Source of the DNA: Arachidicoccus rhizosphaerae
Lineage (GTDB): Bacteria > Bacteroidota > Bacteroidia > Chitinophagales > Chitinophagaceae
Direction of reading: 5' to 3'
DNA: 64,000 bases
Assembly: GCF_900107765.1 (NCBI RefSeq)
Contig: NZ_FNQY01000011.1
Coordinates: forward strand, 98,653 to 162,652
The notes under the pieces were generated by a model. It made no database searches, was not told the DNA's origin, and saw only the letters and a list, made by a program, of their open reading frames with translations. Shown here in pieces: positions 9,325 to 17,510 of this stretch. Every line of letters begins with the position of its first letter. Within the stretch, counting starts at the first letter, position 1. A program made the position numbers and the translations under genes.

Positions 9325-9398
9325 GTCTTAATGGCTGGAGCAGCCCTTTTATAAGACTTCCTATTACATCTCATTTTAAAATGATAAATTCGTATCAT
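9325..9398 (+). promoter_or_regulatory. hairpin and inverted repeat ahead of the sialidase gene
   Basis: GTCTTA (9325-9330) pairs with TAAGAC (9352-9357) and encloses a second hairpin, GGCTG/CAGCC (9333-9345), which is followed by CTTTT. The arrangement resembles a weak attenuator. ATGATA...TATCAT (9381-9398) is a 6-bp inverted repeat that ends at the start codon. The 124-bp gap is the longest inside the operon, so a separate control point for nanH is plausible. Confidence 0.35.
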
Positions 9399-10695
9399 GG
9401 TTCCACTAAGAATTAGTACAGCAGAGCGACCGCACAGCCCGGTTCGCTTTGGTTTATTCAAGCGTAAAAAATGCGGACACAGGCTGTCCGGCAGCACAGC
9501 ACCTGGCCTGATGCTACTTGGCTGCGTAGTTGCGCTGTTTTCCTGCAGCAACCCGCATAAAACCCATACATCATCCGGCAGCCAGGTCATCTCTGAGACC
9601 GTCACTGTCTTTGAGTCCGGCGCACAGGGCTACAAATCCTTCAGGATCCCTGCCATCATAAAAGCGCCCGACGGCAGCCTGCTGGCCTTTGCAGAAGGCC
9701 GCGTTGACGGCGGAGCGGACTTCGGTCATGTTAAAATCGTGGTCAGGTCCAGTAAAGACCAGGGAGATAGCTGGAGTACCATACGTGTAGCCGCCTCCAA
9801 TGGTAAATTACAGGCCGGCAATCCGGCACCCATCGTTGACTATACGGACCCGGCCTACCCCAAAGGCAGGATATTTCTTTTTTATAACACCGGTAACGTT
9901 GATGAAGGGGAAATGCGCAAAAAGCTAGGGGTCAGAGAAGTCTGGTATGTTACCTCCACGGACAACGGCAATAGCTGGTCAGCACCTGTGAATATTACGG
10001 ACCAGACCAGTAAAATAGATCAGCCCCGGTTAAAGACCAGCTGGAATCATCCTGAAGACTGGCGTAGTTATGCCAATACACCCGGACACGGGCTGCAGAT
10101 CCAGACAGGACCTCATAAAGGCCGCCTGTATGTAGCGGCCAATCACTCCGAGGGGGATCCCAAGGCGGACTTCACCGATTATGTGGCCCATGGATTTTAC
10201 AGTGACGACCATGGCAAGAGCTTCCACATCAGTGATAACAACGCTTTCAGGGGTTCTAATGAATCCACGGCAGCGGAAATATCCAATGGACGTTTAATGA
10301 TGAACAGCAGAGACCAGAGCGGAAGACAGCCTTACCGCATCGTGGCCATCAGCAGCGACGCAGGTCAAAGCTGGGACACCACCTATTATGACAAACAGCT
10401 GCCGGATCCGGTCTGTGAAGGCGCTATTGTGACCCTGCAATATCAAAAAAAGCAAAAAGGACATAACATACTTGCTTTTTCCAATGCGGCCAGCAAAACC
10501 TCCCGTGACTCCCTCACTTTAAGGATCAGTTATGATGATGGCCTTAGCTGGAAAGATCATTATTTAATCGACCCCAAAAACACCGCCTACAGCGACCTGG
10601 TAGCCCTGGATAAAAATCAGGTCGGGATTTTGTATGAGGCCGAGGGTTACCATAAAATCAATTTCAAGAAAGTGAACTGGAAGCATGGACAGTGA
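9397..10695 (+). CDS. nanH: exo-alpha-sialidase lipoprotein
   Basis: GH33 sialidase of 432 residues that releases terminal sialic acid. The FRIP motif (82-85) supplies the first carboxylate-binding arginine (R83). Five Asp-boxes of form SxDxGxx(W/F) lie at about 119, 187, 269, 319 and 378. E289 and R305 have the 16-residue spacing of the Glu/Arg pair in bacterial sialidases. R376 completes the arginine triad and Y398 is the likely nucleophile. Cys50 after VVALFS forms a lipobox, but the n-region from the chosen ATG is unusually long. The next ATG (9511) would leave no positive charges, so the upstream start is kept. It should act at the cell surface or in the periplasm. Confidence 0.93.
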   Translation: MVPLRISTAERPHSPVRFGLFKRKKCGHRLSGSTAPGLMLLGCVVALFSCSNPHKTHTSSGSQVISETVTVFESGAQGYKSFRIPAIIKAPDGSLLAFAEGRVDGGADFGHVKIVVRSSKDQGDSWSTIRVAASNGKLQAGNPAPIVDYTDPAYPKGRIFLFYNTGNVDEGEMRKKLGVREVWYVTSTDNGNSWSAPVNITDQTSKIDQPRLKTSWNHPEDWRSYANTPGHGLQIQTGPHKGRLYVAANHSEGDPKADFTDYVAHGFYSDDHGKSFHISDNNAFRGSNESTAAEISNGRLMMNSRDQSGRQPYRIVAISSDAGQSWDTTYYDKQLPDPVCEGAIVTLQYQKKQKGHNILAFSNAASKTSRDSLTLRISYDDGLSWKDHYLIDPKNTAYSDLVALDKNQVGILYEAEGYHKINFKKVNWKHGQ

Positions 10696-10712
10696 CCGTT
10701 CCAATTAAATGT

Positions 10713-11672
10713 ATGATCTCCGCCAGTAAATTAAACAACACCGGATTTAAGTGGGTACTGATCGGCTTTATTTTTACCCTGCTCTGGTCATCGGCTTCCA
10801 CGGCCACCAAAATAGGTCTCAAAGTGGCACAGCCGCTGACCATTGCACTGATGCGGTTTTTAATCGCCTCAGTGTGCATGTTGATTTATGCGCATATAAT
10901 CCGGGGTTATCCGCTGCCCGGGGCCAGAGAGTGGAAGAAGATCACTATCTATGGTATTTTTAATATCACGATTTATTTAGGGTTATATGTACTGGCCATG
11001 AAGGACGTGACTGCCGGCATCGGCGCCCTGGCCATTGCCACCAGCCCCATATTTATCGGCCTGTTATCCGTCATTGTATTAAAACAGATCCCTCCGGCAA
11101 AAGTCATAGCGGCCTTATTGCTGGGCCTGTTAGGCGTTGTGGTGGCCGCCTGGCCACTACTGCACGGCACCGGCGTCTCAGTGAAAGGTCTGGTGATTTT
11201 GCTGATCGGCATGCTCTCCTATTCTCTGGCCTCCATCTACTTTAATAAAACGGACTGGCAGGGATTAAAAATTCTTACGATTAACGGTTGGCAGACCCTG
11301 ATCGGCGGCATGCTGCTATTGCCGTTTTTATGCATGACGTACCATAAAGAAGCCAATCATTTTACTGCTGACTTCTGGATATCCTCAGGCTGGCTGGCCA
11401 TTTTTGTATCCATTGCCGCCATTCAGTGCTGGCTGTGGCTGCTTAAATCAGCTCCCATAAAAGCAGGCATGTGGCTATATCTCTGCCCTATCTTTGGTTT
11501 TATTATTGCAGCAGTATTTATGGATGACCCGCTCTCTTTATATACGCTGACGGGTGTCGTTATGGTTCTGCTGGCACTGGTGATGGTACGCGGTAAAAGA
11601 CCCAGGCAAAAAGCGGAGCTACAGCAAAAACAAGCCGAGCTGACGCATACCCAGCAGTCCCTTTCAGAATAA
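10713..11672 (+). CDS. EamA/DMT-family transporter
   Basis: Drug/metabolite-transporter superfamily protein with about ten membrane segments in two EamA halves. The first half has FTLLWSSASTATKIGLK and ALMRFLIASV. The second has FKTDW-type loops, LLPFL and the final VMVLLALVMV, before a charged, glutamine-rich tail. Two starts are possible: ATG 10713 (chosen) or GTG 10692, which overlaps the nanH stop by four bases as in coupled genes. Substrate unknown. Its place between sialidase and nagA suggests an amino-sugar-related solute or an overflow exporter; this is inference. Confidence 0.82.
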   Translation: MISASKLNNTGFKWVLIGFIFTLLWSSASTATKIGLKVAQPLTIALMRFLIASVCMLIYAHIIRGYPLPGAREWKKITIYGIFNITIYLGLYVLAMKDVTAGIGALAIATSPIFIGLLSVIVLKQIPPAKVIAALLLGLLGVVVAAWPLLHGTGVSVKGLVILLIGMLSYSLASIYFNKTDWQGLKILTINGWQTLIGGMLLLPFLCMTYHKEANHFTADFWISSGWLAIFVSIAAIQCWLWLLKSAPIKAGMWLYLCPIFGFIIAAVFMDDPLSLYTLTGVVMVLLALVMVRGKRPRQKAELQQKQAELTHTQQSLSE

Positions 11673-11685
11673 ATATTTAAAGGTT

Positions 11686-12858
11686 ATGACACAAAAGATA
11701 AATTCCGCCGGTAAGCCTGTACTGATCACCCATGCGCTGATCCATACCGGTTCTGGCAGGCTGGACAGTATCATTGAAGACGGCGCCATACTGATTAAAA
11801 ATGGTAAAATCCAGGAAGTGTTTGCTTCCGGCAGCCTGCCTTTTACAAGCGACAACACGGAAATTATTGATCTGCAGGGACGCCGGCTGGCGCCGGCTCT
11901 GGTAGACATCCAGATTAATGGCGGCTATCAGCGCTATTTTTCAAAAGACCCGGATGAAGCCACCCTGCTGGATATCACCCGTTCCTGTCACGACTACGGC
12001 ACGCTTCATTTTTTACCCACCTTAATTTCTTCACCTACCAAGGTGATTATTCAGGCGATAGGCGCTATCCGCGCTTTTAAAGAAAAATACCCGGAGGCGG
12101 GCGTGCTGGGCATGCACCTGGAAGGTCCATTTTTTAACCCTGTTAAAAGAGGGGCCCATAGCGCCTCTATCGTCCGCAAGCCCACGGATCAGGAACTGGA
12201 GACCATTGTAAAAGAAGGCCGGGATATCATAAAAGTCATGACCCTGGCTCCGGAAATGTTTACCGACGACCAGCTGCGCTTTTTAATGGATCAGGGCATA
12301 CTTTTATCTGCCGGTCACTCTGATATGAGTTATGAACAGGCCATGCACTATTTTGATCTGGGCATCAACCTGGTCACCCATTTATACAATGCCATGTCAG
12401 GATTCAGTCCCAGAACACCGGGCTTTTCGGGCGCCGCTCTGGAAAGAAAAGGAGTCTGGGCACCTATAATCCTGGATGGTCATCATGTTCATTACGGCGC
12501 TGCCAGACTTGCCCACCAGGCCAAAGGCGAGCAGCTCTTTTTGATTACGGACAGCAGCTTTCTGGGCCGCAGGGTCCGGGAATTCACCTGGGCTGATTTT
12601 GACGCCAAAATGACGGATGGCACCTACCGCAATAAGGAAGGCAATCTGGCAGGAGCCGCTATTTCAATGGTCGAAGCCTTGCAAAATGCCTTAAACCATC
12701 TACCCGTGACGGAGCCGCAGGCGCTGGCCATGGCCACCAGCCGCCCGGCAAAAGCGCTGGGACTCGACCGGCAGGTAGGCTATATAGCCCCTGGCTATCC
12801 GGCCCGGTTCTGCGTATATGACGCCGGATTTAACAACCTGGAGCCCCTGGTTGTATAA
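11686..12858 (+). CDS. nagA: N-acetylglucosamine-6-phosphate deacetylase
   Basis: Amidohydrolase that turns GlcNAc-6-P into GlcN-6-P and acetate, the last step encoded in this operon. Metal-binding and catalytic positions are visible: E146 in HLEGPFF, H211 in SAGHSDMSYEQA, H232 in THLYNAMSGF, DGHHVHYGAA (substrate loop) and D289 in FLITDSS. The 390 residues match family length. The segment after the catalytic Asp (SSFLGRR) differs from the usual A-x-A-P-x-G, so specificity may be shifted. The gene follows the EamA gene after 13 bp and ends at a bidirectional terminator. Confidence 0.92.
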   Translation: MTQKINSAGKPVLITHALIHTGSGRLDSIIEDGAILIKNGKIQEVFASGSLPFTSDNTEIIDLQGRRLAPALVDIQINGGYQRYFSKDPDEATLLDITRSCHDYGTLHFLPTLISSPTKVIIQAIGAIRAFKEKYPEAGVLGMHLEGPFFNPVKRGAHSASIVRKPTDQELETIVKEGRDIIKVMTLAPEMFTDDQLRFLMDQGILLSAGHSDMSYEQAMHYFDLGINLVTHLYNAMSGFSPRTPGFSGAALERKGVWAPIILDGHHVHYGAARLAHQAKGEQLFLITDSSFLGRRVREFTWADFDAKMTDGTYRNKEGNLAGAAISMVEALQNALNHLPVTEPQALAMATSRPAKALGLDRQVGYIAPGYPARFCVYDAGFNNLEPLVV

Positions 12859-12897
12859 AAAGCCTCATTGAGGGTAAACAGCATAACGGTACAACAT

Positions 12898-12944
12898 AAA
12901 AAATCCTGATCCATATTGACTGTCAATATGGATCAGGATTTTTT
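12898..12944. terminator. bidirectional terminator between nagA and the TPR gene
   Basis: A perfect 23-bp inverted repeat (12898-12920 with 12922-12944) with a single central base, bordered by A and T runs. It sits 40 bp after nagA and 21 bp after the end of the convergent minus-strand gene, so it can serve both. Confidence 0.93.
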
Positions 12945-12964
12945 AATGCAGTATTACCCCTTGT

Positions 12965-13978
12965 TTAATTATGGGCGTAGTACTCGCCTTTGGGCACTTT
13001 AAACATGGAGGATTTCTGGAATTTGCTGAATTCTTTAATCAGACCATCATGCATATGCCCCCAGTTACTGAAACGGCTGGGATTATAAGAAGCAAACAGC
13101 CACTGATTATAGGCCTCAAAAATACCCAGTTTTAAGAGCTGCTGTTGTCTGTCAAAGAGTTTAAACGGAAAGTTTTTCGCATTGTCGCTATTGAACCAAC
13201 TCACAATGAACTGTCCTCTTAAAGCATACAGGCTTTCCGGGGTCACGCCGCCGGATACCATATCCTGGAACTGCTGTAATGTTGTAGCCACCGCCTTTTC
13301 AAAATCCTGCCCATTATCAACATAGTTTTGTAATACGGCAGGGGTTGCAAATAATGCAGCATACTGATCCGTCACTACTGTACGGATTTCTGATGTTCTG
13401 CCGGAAAAAGATTCAAAATTGATGAACATTTCTCCGTACAGCACACTCCATAGCGGGTTAGCGTGTTCGGCATAGAACTTCGCCAGAAAATAATAATTAC
13501 TACTGATAGAAGGGCCTACTTCAATACCTTTCTCCCAGGCGTCTTTCGCCTGAGGTGCTTTTTTATTCTGATTGAGCGCATCGCCCAGTTCTGCATACAG
13601 CAGGCTGTTTTCCGGATATTTAGCTACGGCCTGACTGTACACTTTTTCAGCTTCCGCATATTTGGAATCTGCCCGGTAAGCGGACCCTAATATCTGATAA
13701 CACTGCTCATCCGCATCCGGGCTGGCAATCAGCTGTTTGCCGGCCTCAATGGCTTTAAAGTAATCTTTTTTCCAGGTATTAATAGAGGCCTCGTCTTTTA
13801 ATAGGCTCAGATTATCCGGATAACTTTGTCTGGCCACTGCTATAATGGAAAGCGCTTTATCCAGATCGCCATCCTTAGCCTTATCCATGGCCTGTTTATG
13901 GGCGTCTACGACACCCGCCTGTCCAAAGGATACCAAGGCGCCTAATAAAAGCATAGGTAATACCAGTAATTTCTTCAT
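12965..13978 (-). CDS. secreted TPR-repeat protein
   Basis: A 337-residue protein with an N-terminal signal peptide (cleavage near VSFGQ-AG). Tetratricopeptide-like helices run from about 25 to 180, including KAKDGDLDKALSIIAVARQ and KYAEAEKVYSQAVAKYPEN. The C-terminal half (about 190-337) is not a repeat I recognise; it holds FPFKLFDRQQQLLKLGIFEAYNQWLF. Probably periplasmic. It starts 45 bp after the DUF1015 gene on the same strand, so it is likely in the serC transcript. No enzymatic motif seen; function unknown. Confidence 0.8.
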   Translation of the reverse strand: MKKLLVLPMLLLGALVSFGQAGVVDAHKQAMDKAKDGDLDKALSIIAVARQSYPDNLSLLKDEASINTWKKDYFKAIEAGKQLIASPDADEQCYQILGSAYRADSKYAEAEKVYSQAVAKYPENSLLYAELGDALNQNKKAPQAKDAWEKGIEVGPSISSNYYFLAKFYAEHANPLWSVLYGEMFINFESFSGRTSEIRTVVTDQYAALFATPAVLQNYVDNGQDFEKAVATTLQQFQDMVSGGVTPESLYALRGQFIVSWFNSDNAKNFPFKLFDRQQQLLKLGIFEAYNQWLFASYNPSRFSNWGHMHDGLIKEFSKFQKSSMFKVPKGEYYAHN

Positions 13979-14023
13979 AATGTTCTATTGATGTTAAAAG
14001 ATTGAATTTTAAGTTGTTACTTA

Positions 14024-15256
14024 TTATTTAATCAGGTGCGTCAGTAACCCGTCCCGTAATTTAGGTTCAAACCAGGTGCTTTTCGGAGGCATTACATTGC
14101 CACTGTCCGCAATTGCAAATAACTGCTGGATGTCTACCGGATACAAACTAAATGCCAGAACCATCTCCCCAGCGTCTACACGGGCTGTCAGCCCCTCCAG
14201 ACCACGGATGCCCCCCACAAAATCAATTCTCTTATCAGTACGCTGATCCAGGATGCCTAAAATCGGACCCAGCACATTTTTTTGCAAAACACTGATATCC
14301 AGTACACCTACCGGATCCTGCTCATCAAAACTACCGGGTTTGGCCACCAGTTCATACCATGTATGATCGATATAAAGTCCGATATGATGCAGCGCAGCAG
14401 GCTTTACAGGCTGCACGCTCGGGGTCACCGTAAAGTTGGCGGATAATTTTTCTAAAAATTCTGTGGTAGTCAGGCCATTCAAATCCGTGATCACCCTGTT
14501 ATAATCCAGGATCTGAAGTTCGCTGGCAGGGAATAAAGTGGTCAGAAAATAATCCGATGCAGGCGTCTTTGCGGCGCCCAGTCCTTTACGGACCTTGGCT
14601 GCGGAAGCTGCCCGGTGGTGACCGTCCGCAATATAGGTTTCAGGCACCTGCTTTTCAAAGATATCTGTAATCTGCCGGATGGTTTGCGGGTTGTCTACCA
14701 GCCAGACGCTGTGACGAATCCCGTCATCTGCCACAAAATCATAAATGGCGGTGTGCGCATCCTTCCACTGACTGATCAGTTCATTTAATACCGGCACATC
14801 TCTATAGGCCAGAAAAACATTCCCTGTCTGAGCCCCGGTAATGGTAATATGATTGATACGATCCTGTTCTTTTTCCGGACGGGTAAATTCATGTTTTTTA
14901 ATCACGTCCTGTTCATAATCATCCACGGAACTCACCGCCACAAGACCGGTCTGGCTTTTACCATTCATTACCAGCTGATAAATATAATAAGCCGGCGACG
15001 CCTCCTGCACTAAAATGTGATTATCGATAAAGGCCTTCAGATTTTCTTTTGCCTTTTCATAAACGGACGGGTCATGAATGTCTACTGATTCCGGCAGGTC
15101 TATTTCACTTTTGGTAATATGTAAAAAAGACGCGGTGTTTTCGGCAGCCTCTTTTTTTGCTTCCTCCCGGTTCAATACATCATAAGGTCTGCTCGCTACG
15201 CCTGCGGCAAAATTTTCCGCAGGTCTTAAAGCGTTGAAAGGTTGTATTTTACTCAT
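14024..15256 (-). CDS. DUF1015 family protein
   Basis: A 410-residue cytoplasmic protein of the DUF1015 family. Hallmarks are the N-terminal SRPYDVLNREEAK, the central QDRINHITITGAQTG and the conserved ADGHHRAASA histidine motif (about 220). In many Bacteroidota this gene neighbours serC and serA, which suggests a link to serine or one-carbon metabolism; the biochemical function is not established. Here it lies 94 bp downstream of serC with a strong stem-loop between them, and serA is absent from the neighbourhood. Confidence 0.88.
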   Translation of the reverse strand: MSKIQPFNALRPAENFAAGVASRPYDVLNREEAKKEAAENTASFLHITKSEIDLPESVDIHDPSVYEKAKENLKAFIDNHILVQEASPAYYIYQLVMNGKSQTGLVAVSSVDDYEQDVIKKHEFTRPEKEQDRINHITITGAQTGNVFLAYRDVPVLNELISQWKDAHTAIYDFVADDGIRHSVWLVDNPQTIRQITDIFEKQVPETYIADGHHRAASAAKVRKGLGAAKTPASDYFLTTLFPASELQILDYNRVITDLNGLTTTEFLEKLSANFTVTPSVQPVKPAALHHIGLYIDHTWYELVAKPGSFDEQDPVGVLDISVLQKNVLGPILGILDQRTDKRIDFVGGIRGLEGLTARVDAGEMVLAFSLYPVDIQQLFAIADSGNVMPPKSTWFEPKLRDGLLTHLIK

Positions 15257-15272
15257 ACTCTTTTATAATTGC

Positions 15273-15301
15273 GCTGTATCCGGATTCATTCCGGATACAG
15301 C
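15273..15301 (-). promoter_or_regulatory. 12-bp stem-loop between serC and the DUF1015 gene
   Basis: GCTGTATCCGGA (15273-15284) pairs perfectly with 15290-15301 over a 5-nt loop. No T run follows on the minus strand, and the stem ends 16 nt before the DUF1015 start codon. A translational control element or mRNA processing/stability site fits better than a terminator. Confidence 0.6.
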
Positions 15302-15350
15302 AGCTAAATGATTCAAAAACAGGATTGCTCCTTTAGGATGAACAATTATT

Positions 15351-16424
15351 TTATTTGTTGGCCTGATTAAATTTCTCCATCAGATCCACCAGTGCCTGAA
15401 CGCTGGACAGTGGCATAGCGTTATACATGGAAACGCGCAGTCCGCCCACACTTCTGTGCCCTTTGACCCCTACCATTGCGTTTTCTTTACAAAGTTCCAA
15501 GAACGGTGCTTCTAAATCTTTATTGCTGGTGGTAAAAGTGGCATTCATTAAAGACCGGTCCTGCTTGTCTACAATCGGCGTAAATACCTCCAGATTGTCC
15601 AGTGCACTATAGAATAAGTCGGCCCGCTGCTTCGCTCTTTTTTCCATTTCTGCAAGTCCGCCCTGCTCTTTAATCCAGCGCATGGTTAACATGGACACGT
15701 ATACGGCAAACACCGGCGGCGTATTAAGCATGGATTCTGCCTTAATATGGCCCTCATAATCTAAAATCGGAGAGATATTTCTACCGGTCTTACCCAGCAT
15801 ATCTTTTTTGATAGCCACGATGGTCGTACCTGCCGCCCCTGCATTTTTTTGTGCCCCTGCATAAATCAAGGCATGTTTGTCAAAGGCAACGGGTCTGGAA
15901 AAAATATCACTGCTCATATCGGCAATAAGCGGTGTCTGTCCCGCTTCCGGAAGGGTATGCCACTGCGTTCCTTCTACCGTATTATTGCTGGTATAATGTA
16001 AATAGCTGCTGCCATCAGGCACTGAGAAAGTTTTCTGGATATAGCTGTGATTGCGATCAGAAGTATCGCCGATAACATCCGCCTGTCCGAAAACAGAAGC
16101 CTCTTTAATGGCCTTTGAGCCCCAGATACCGTTTTTGATATAGGCCGCATGTCCGCCCACAGGCAACAGATTAAGCGGGACCTGCATAAATTGCGTAGTC
16201 GCACCACCTTGCAAAAATAGGACGCTATAGGTATCGTCCAGTCCCATTAATTCTTTAACCAGCGATCTGCCCTCCTCAATAACTTCTGTAAACCAAGGAG
16301 TTCTGTGTCCAATTTCCAGGATGGACAAACCCAGGCCATTAAAATCTATAACGGCTTCGCTGGCCCGTCTGAGCACTTCGTCTGGAAGGATAGACGGTCC
16401 TGAATTAAAATTGTGCCTTTTCAT
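15351..16424 (-). CDS. serC: phosphoserine aminotransferase
   Basis: PLP-dependent class V aminotransferase converting 3-phosphohydroxypyruvate and glutamate to O-phosphoserine, and also acting in pyridoxal phosphate synthesis. It begins KRHNFNSGPSILP, the usual SerC start. The substrate-binding EIGHRTPWF follows, then LFLQGGATTQFMQVPLNLL, and K193 in YAGAQKNAGAAG is the PLP-binding lysine. The 357 residues match family length. First gene of a likely serC-DUF1015-TPR transcript. Confidence 0.96.
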   Translation of the reverse strand: MKRHNFNSGPSILPDEVLRRASEAVIDFNGLGLSILEIGHRTPWFTEVIEEGRSLVKELMGLDDTYSVLFLQGGATTQFMQVPLNLLPVGGHAAYIKNGIWGSKAIKEASVFGQADVIGDTSDRNHSYIQKTFSVPDGSSYLHYTSNNTVEGTQWHTLPEAGQTPLIADMSSDIFSRPVAFDKHALIYAGAQKNAGAAGTTIVAIKKDMLGKTGRNISPILDYEGHIKAESMLNTPPVFAVYVSMLTMRWIKEQGGLAEMEKRAKQRADLFYSALDNLEVFTPIVDKQDRSLMNATFTTSNKDLEAPFLELCKENAMVGVKGHRSVGGLRVSMYNAMPLSSVQALVDLMEKFNQANK

Positions 16425-16470
16425 TACTGAAAAATGTTTAAATGATGATCTGATGATAGATTTTGAGGCG

Positions 16471-16478
16471 GAAAGTTA
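16471..16478 (-). promoter_or_regulatory. -7 element of the serC promoter
   Basis: On the minus strand this reads TAACTTTC, one mismatch from TAnnTTTG, about 47 bp upstream of the serC ATG. No TTG is seen at the expected -33 distance. Confidence 0.35.
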
Positions 16479-16540
16479 CGAGAAATGCCTGACCTTACCA
16501 TATTAGGAGCCGGGAACTTCTAAATATGACAGAGACTGGC

Positions 16541-16590
16541 AAAAAAAAGCCGGAAAACACGTTTATTACAAACAGTTGTTTTCCGGCTTT
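16541..16590 (-). terminator. terminator downstream of engB
   Basis: AAAGCCGGAAAACA (16546-16559) pairs perfectly with 16577-16590. The plus-strand A run (16541-16548) gives the U tract of a minus-strand transcript, placing this after engB. Confidence 0.9.
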
Positions 16591-16617
16591 GGGTATTATT
16601 TGAATAATATAGTCCGC

Positions 16618-17262
16618 TTAAGACTTGGTCGCCTCCTCAACAAACTGATCATTTAAGGAGTCTATTAATTCCAATACCTCGTCCCGTCCCGCTTTTTTAG
16701 TAGCACTGGTTACGATCACCTGAGGCAGGAACTGCCAGCTGGTCTTTAACTCTTCCAAAAAGAGCTCAACGTTGCGTTTCACCACACCGGGTTTTTCTTT
16801 ATCCGATTTGGTATACACCAGGGTAAAAGGAATCTGCCAGTGTCCTAACGCCATAACGAACTCCAGATCAATAGCCTGGGGCTTATGTCTTGCATCAATC
16901 AACACAAACAGATGCATCAGGTTTTGCCGGCCCGAGATATACTCTTCAATCATTTTAGACCAGGCCTTTCTGGACTTTTGAGCCACTTTAGCATAACCGT
17001 AACCCGGCAAATCCACCAGATACCAGTTAAACTTAGGTCCTTTTTCCTTTTGGCTGCTCTCAATGGCAAAATGATTGATCATCTGCGTTTTGCCAGGTGT
17101 GGCAGAAGTCTTGGCCAGGGACTGCCGCTGACAAAGCATATTGATTAATGAGGACTTGCCTACATTGCTTCTGCCTATAAAGGCGTATTCCGGACGATCC
17201 GGTGCCGGACATTTTTGCCAGGTCGGGCTGGAAATCAGATAGGACGCGTTTTTTATTACCAT
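16618..17262 (-). CDS. engB: ribosome biogenesis GTP-binding protein YihA/EngB
   Basis: TrmE-Era-EngA-EngB-Septin-like GTPase needed for large-subunit assembly. G1 is GRSNVGKSS, G3 DLPGYGYAKV, G4 TKSDK and G5 TSATKK. The start at 17262 (MVIKNASYLISSP, 214 residues) fits the family better than the upstream ATG at 17289, which would add nine residues. A perfect TATCTTTG element (17274-17267 on the minus strand) lies only about 5 nt before this ATG, so the mRNA may be nearly leaderless. Confidence 0.94.
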   Translation of the reverse strand: MVIKNASYLISSPTWQKCPAPDRPEYAFIGRSNVGKSSLINMLCQRQSLAKTSATPGKTQMINHFAIESSQKEKGPKFNWYLVDLPGYGYAKVAQKSRKAWSKMIEEYISGRQNLMHLFVLIDARHKPQAIDLEFVMALGHWQIPFTLVYTKSDKEKPGVVKRNVELFLEELKTSWQFLPQVIVTSATKKAGRDEVLELIDSLNDQFVEEATKS

Positions 17263-17510
17263 GGGGCAAAGATAACATATCCGGCCCAAAGGGCAGAAAA
17301 ACAGCGGGCACCCCTGTCAACTTCTCTGTGATTTATTATCCCGTTTTTAAGGTGGGAAAGCAGGCTGCATTGTTTATACCGCACTACGCGTCCCTTGGTA
17401 AGCCTTTGACTCCCTTAGTATCCTCTGAAAAAACCAATCCCCTATCTGATAATTTTGCTAATTTTATTGTTTATCCGGTTATTTAGTGCAGCACGTACAG
17501 CAATTTAAAA

